Positions 62,719-64,000 of a stretch of 64,000 nt of DNA are shown here, one piece after another (the stretch's first letter is position 1; every line of letters starts with the position of its first letter). The DNA comes from Geobacteraceae bacterium (GTDB lineage Bacteria; Desulfobacterota; Desulfuromonadia; Geobacterales; Pseudopelobacteraceae). The notes beneath the pieces were generated by a model that had not been told where the DNA came from, did no database searches, and worked only from the letters and a program-made list of their open reading frames with translations. The DNA is taken from assembly GCA_013336525.1 (NCBI GenBank), contig JAAXTM010000001.1:1-64000 (forward strand), read 5' to 3'. The position numbers were made by a program, and so were the translations under genes.

Positions 62719-62896
62719 GATTTTGTATACTAGCATTTATTTGTAATATGGCTACATAAAACAAGGCAACTTCATTCACCACCTATTGCAACGTTGTTTT
62801 TGTGCTACTATTTCTTAAGAGGCAAATTCTTCACGCTTGACCAATCTCTCTAATTGCGCTAGCTTCCCCTGAAAATCGAGCTTGAGGGTTGTCGAT

Positions 62897-63457
62897 ATGA
62901 GGGTTATAGCAGGAACCGGTCGTGGTAAAAAGTTGATAGTGCCACCCGGAGTGGAAACAAGGCCGACTGCTGATCGCGTTAAAGAAGCCCTTTTCAGCAT
63001 TCTTGCCAGCCGCATCGATTTTACTGATATTGACGTACTTGATATTTGCGCCGGCACCGGCAGTCTTGGTATAGAAGCTTTGAGTCGCGGGGCCGGTTCA
63101 TGTTGCTTTATTGAAAACAACCCGTCTGTTAAAGCGATACTTGAAAAAAATTTACTGGCTACCTGTTGTCAGAGCCAATCTGAAATCATATTGATGGATG
63201 CTGTAAAGGCGTTAAATATGATCTCACGCCGTGGCAAATGCTATGATCTTGTTTTTTTTGATCCGCCCTATGATTCAGAATTGTATGTAAATGTATTTGA
63301 GGCACTAAACTCGCCCGGCCTTTTAACACCAGGTTCCATAATGGTTGCAGAATGTTCGGTACGAAACCAATTATCGGAATCATATGGGTGTTTGAAGAGG
63401 TTTGATCGGCGTGTGTATGGAGAAACAGCTCTTGAATTGTTTGCACTGGAGGAGTAA
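62897..63457 (+). CDS. rsmD: 16S rRNA m2G966 methyltransferase RsmD
   Basis: A 186-residue class I methyltransferase that modifies guanine 966 of 16S rRNA. The N-terminal MRVIAGTGRGKKL and TRPTADRVKEALFSIL motifs are diagnostic. The SAM motif LDICAGTGSLGIEALSRGA and the catalytic FFDPPYD follow. ATG 62897 (GAGGGTTGTCGAT upstream) is favoured over TTG 62882. The gene overlaps coaD by TAATG, the usual arrangement in many bacteria. Confidence 0.95.
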   Translation: MRVIAGTGRGKKLIVPPGVETRPTADRVKEALFSILASRIDFTDIDVLDICAGTGSLGIEALSRGAGSCCFIENNPSVKAILEKNLLATCCQSQSEIILMDAVKALNMISRRGKCYDLVFFDPPYDSELYVNVFEALNSPGLLTPGSIMVAECSVRNQLSESYGCLKRFDRRVYGETALELFALEE

Positions 63458-63942
63458 TGAAGAAAATAGCTGTTTATCCAGGGTCCTTTGATCCTATAAC
63501 GTATGGTCACCTCGATATAATCAAACGCGGACTGACTATTTTTGACGAAATTATAGTTGCAGTTGCTAAAAATTCGCAAAAAAATGCGCTGTTCACAACT
63601 GATGAAAGGGTTGAGTTGATTCAGGATGTTGTTAAAGAGGAGGGAAGGGTCACGGTAGATACCTTCAGCGGACTTCTTATCGATTACGTGTCTTCCCGTG
63701 GTGCCCATGTCATCATTCGCGGCCTTCGCGCAATATCAGACTTTGAGTATGAATTTCAGATAGCTCAGATGAACAGCAGCATTGGAAGGGAAATTGAAAC
63801 GCTATTCATGATGACATCCCTGCAGTATGGCTATCTTTCCTCCTCAATCGTCAAGGAGGTATGCTCACTGAACGGTAATATTGACAAATTTGTTCCGTCA
63901 GAAGTGAAAACAGCACTGCGACAAAAATACGGTTTAGCATAA
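63457..63942 (+). CDS. coaD: Phosphopantetheine adenylyltransferase
   Basis: A 161-residue nucleotidyltransferase catalysing the fourth step of coenzyme A synthesis: 4'-phosphopantetheine plus ATP to dephospho-CoA. The PGSFDPITYGHLDII motif with the nucleotide-binding TxGH element, IIRGLRAISDFEYEFQIAQMN, and the SSSIVKEV end are all canonical. Length is typical. It overlaps the rsmD stop by one base with GGAGGAG upstream. The only link to the Pfa cluster is the shared CoA cofactor, which is incidental. Confidence 0.97.
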   Translation: MKKIAVYPGSFDPITYGHLDIIKRGLTIFDEIIVAVAKNSQKNALFTTDERVELIQDVVKEEGRVTVDTFSGLLIDYVSSRGAHVIIRGLRAISDFEYEFQIAQMNSSIGREIETLFMMTSLQYGYLSSSIVKEVCSLNGNIDKFVPSEVKTALRQKYGLA

Positions 63943-64000
63943 GATCAACTTAAATACAGCCGGGCTCTGCAGATATGCCCGTTTTCACTGATGAGGTGCA

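Overview
The window looks like a chromosomal piece from the Geobacterales (Geobacter / Pelobacter propionicus / Trichlorobacter-like Desulfuromonadota). The pointers are a PpcA-type triheme cytochrome c7, a PATAN-HDOD protein, a DtxR-FeoA fusion beside feoB, dense c-di-GMP/HD-GYP signalling, and an oleABCD hydrocarbon cluster. The genus assignment is an inference; no search was run.

Layout. 1-4.0 kb: the 3' part of sbcC, an MFS permease and small conserved genes. 4.2-11.1 kb: accessory region with a GxxExxY gene between 31-bp inverted repeats, a small membrane protein, a complete REP-associated tyrosine transposase element, a lipoprotein hydrolase, aquaporin Z, an OmpA-like protein, a small monooxygenase-like protein and a methyltransferase. 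31.2 down to 11.2 kb (minus strand): eight genes, every junction overlapping, in the order pfaD, pfaA-like, pfaC-like, oleA, oleB, oleC, oleD, phosphopantetheinyl transferase. This is the most striking part: a complete polyunsaturated fatty acid (Pfa) synthase with its own ACP-activating enzyme, physically joined to the complete head-to-head olefin pathway. It reads as one 20-kb operon for a long polyunsaturated hydrocarbon. The Pfa architecture (reductase gene first, acyltransferase inside the PfaC protein) resembles myxobacterial Pfa1-2-3 but lacks the terminal glycerolipid acyltransferase domain.

31.5-49.2 kb: housekeeping and stress genes: PATAN-HDOD, htpG, a four-S1-domain protein, YkgJ-type protein, metF, DUF815 ATPase, the iron block fur / feoB / Cys-rich protein / dtxR-feoA, a methyltransferase, the triheme cytochrome, a 264-bp internally deleted copy of the transposase element from 5.7 kb, a secreted acidic protein, an aminotransferase and clpB.

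49.5-62.7 kb: a two-component / c-di-GMP island: two histidine kinases with almost the same catalytic half, a PAS-GGDEF cyclase, four response regulators (two with HD-GYP), a bacteriohemerythrin, a further HD-GYP protein and a HEAT-repeat protein. Between these lie at least three decayed gene tails (two kinase HATPase ends and one PilB/GspE-type ATPase end), showing repeated duplication and decay. The window ends with rsmD and coaD. No tRNA, rRNA, CRISPR array or recognisable riboswitch was seen.
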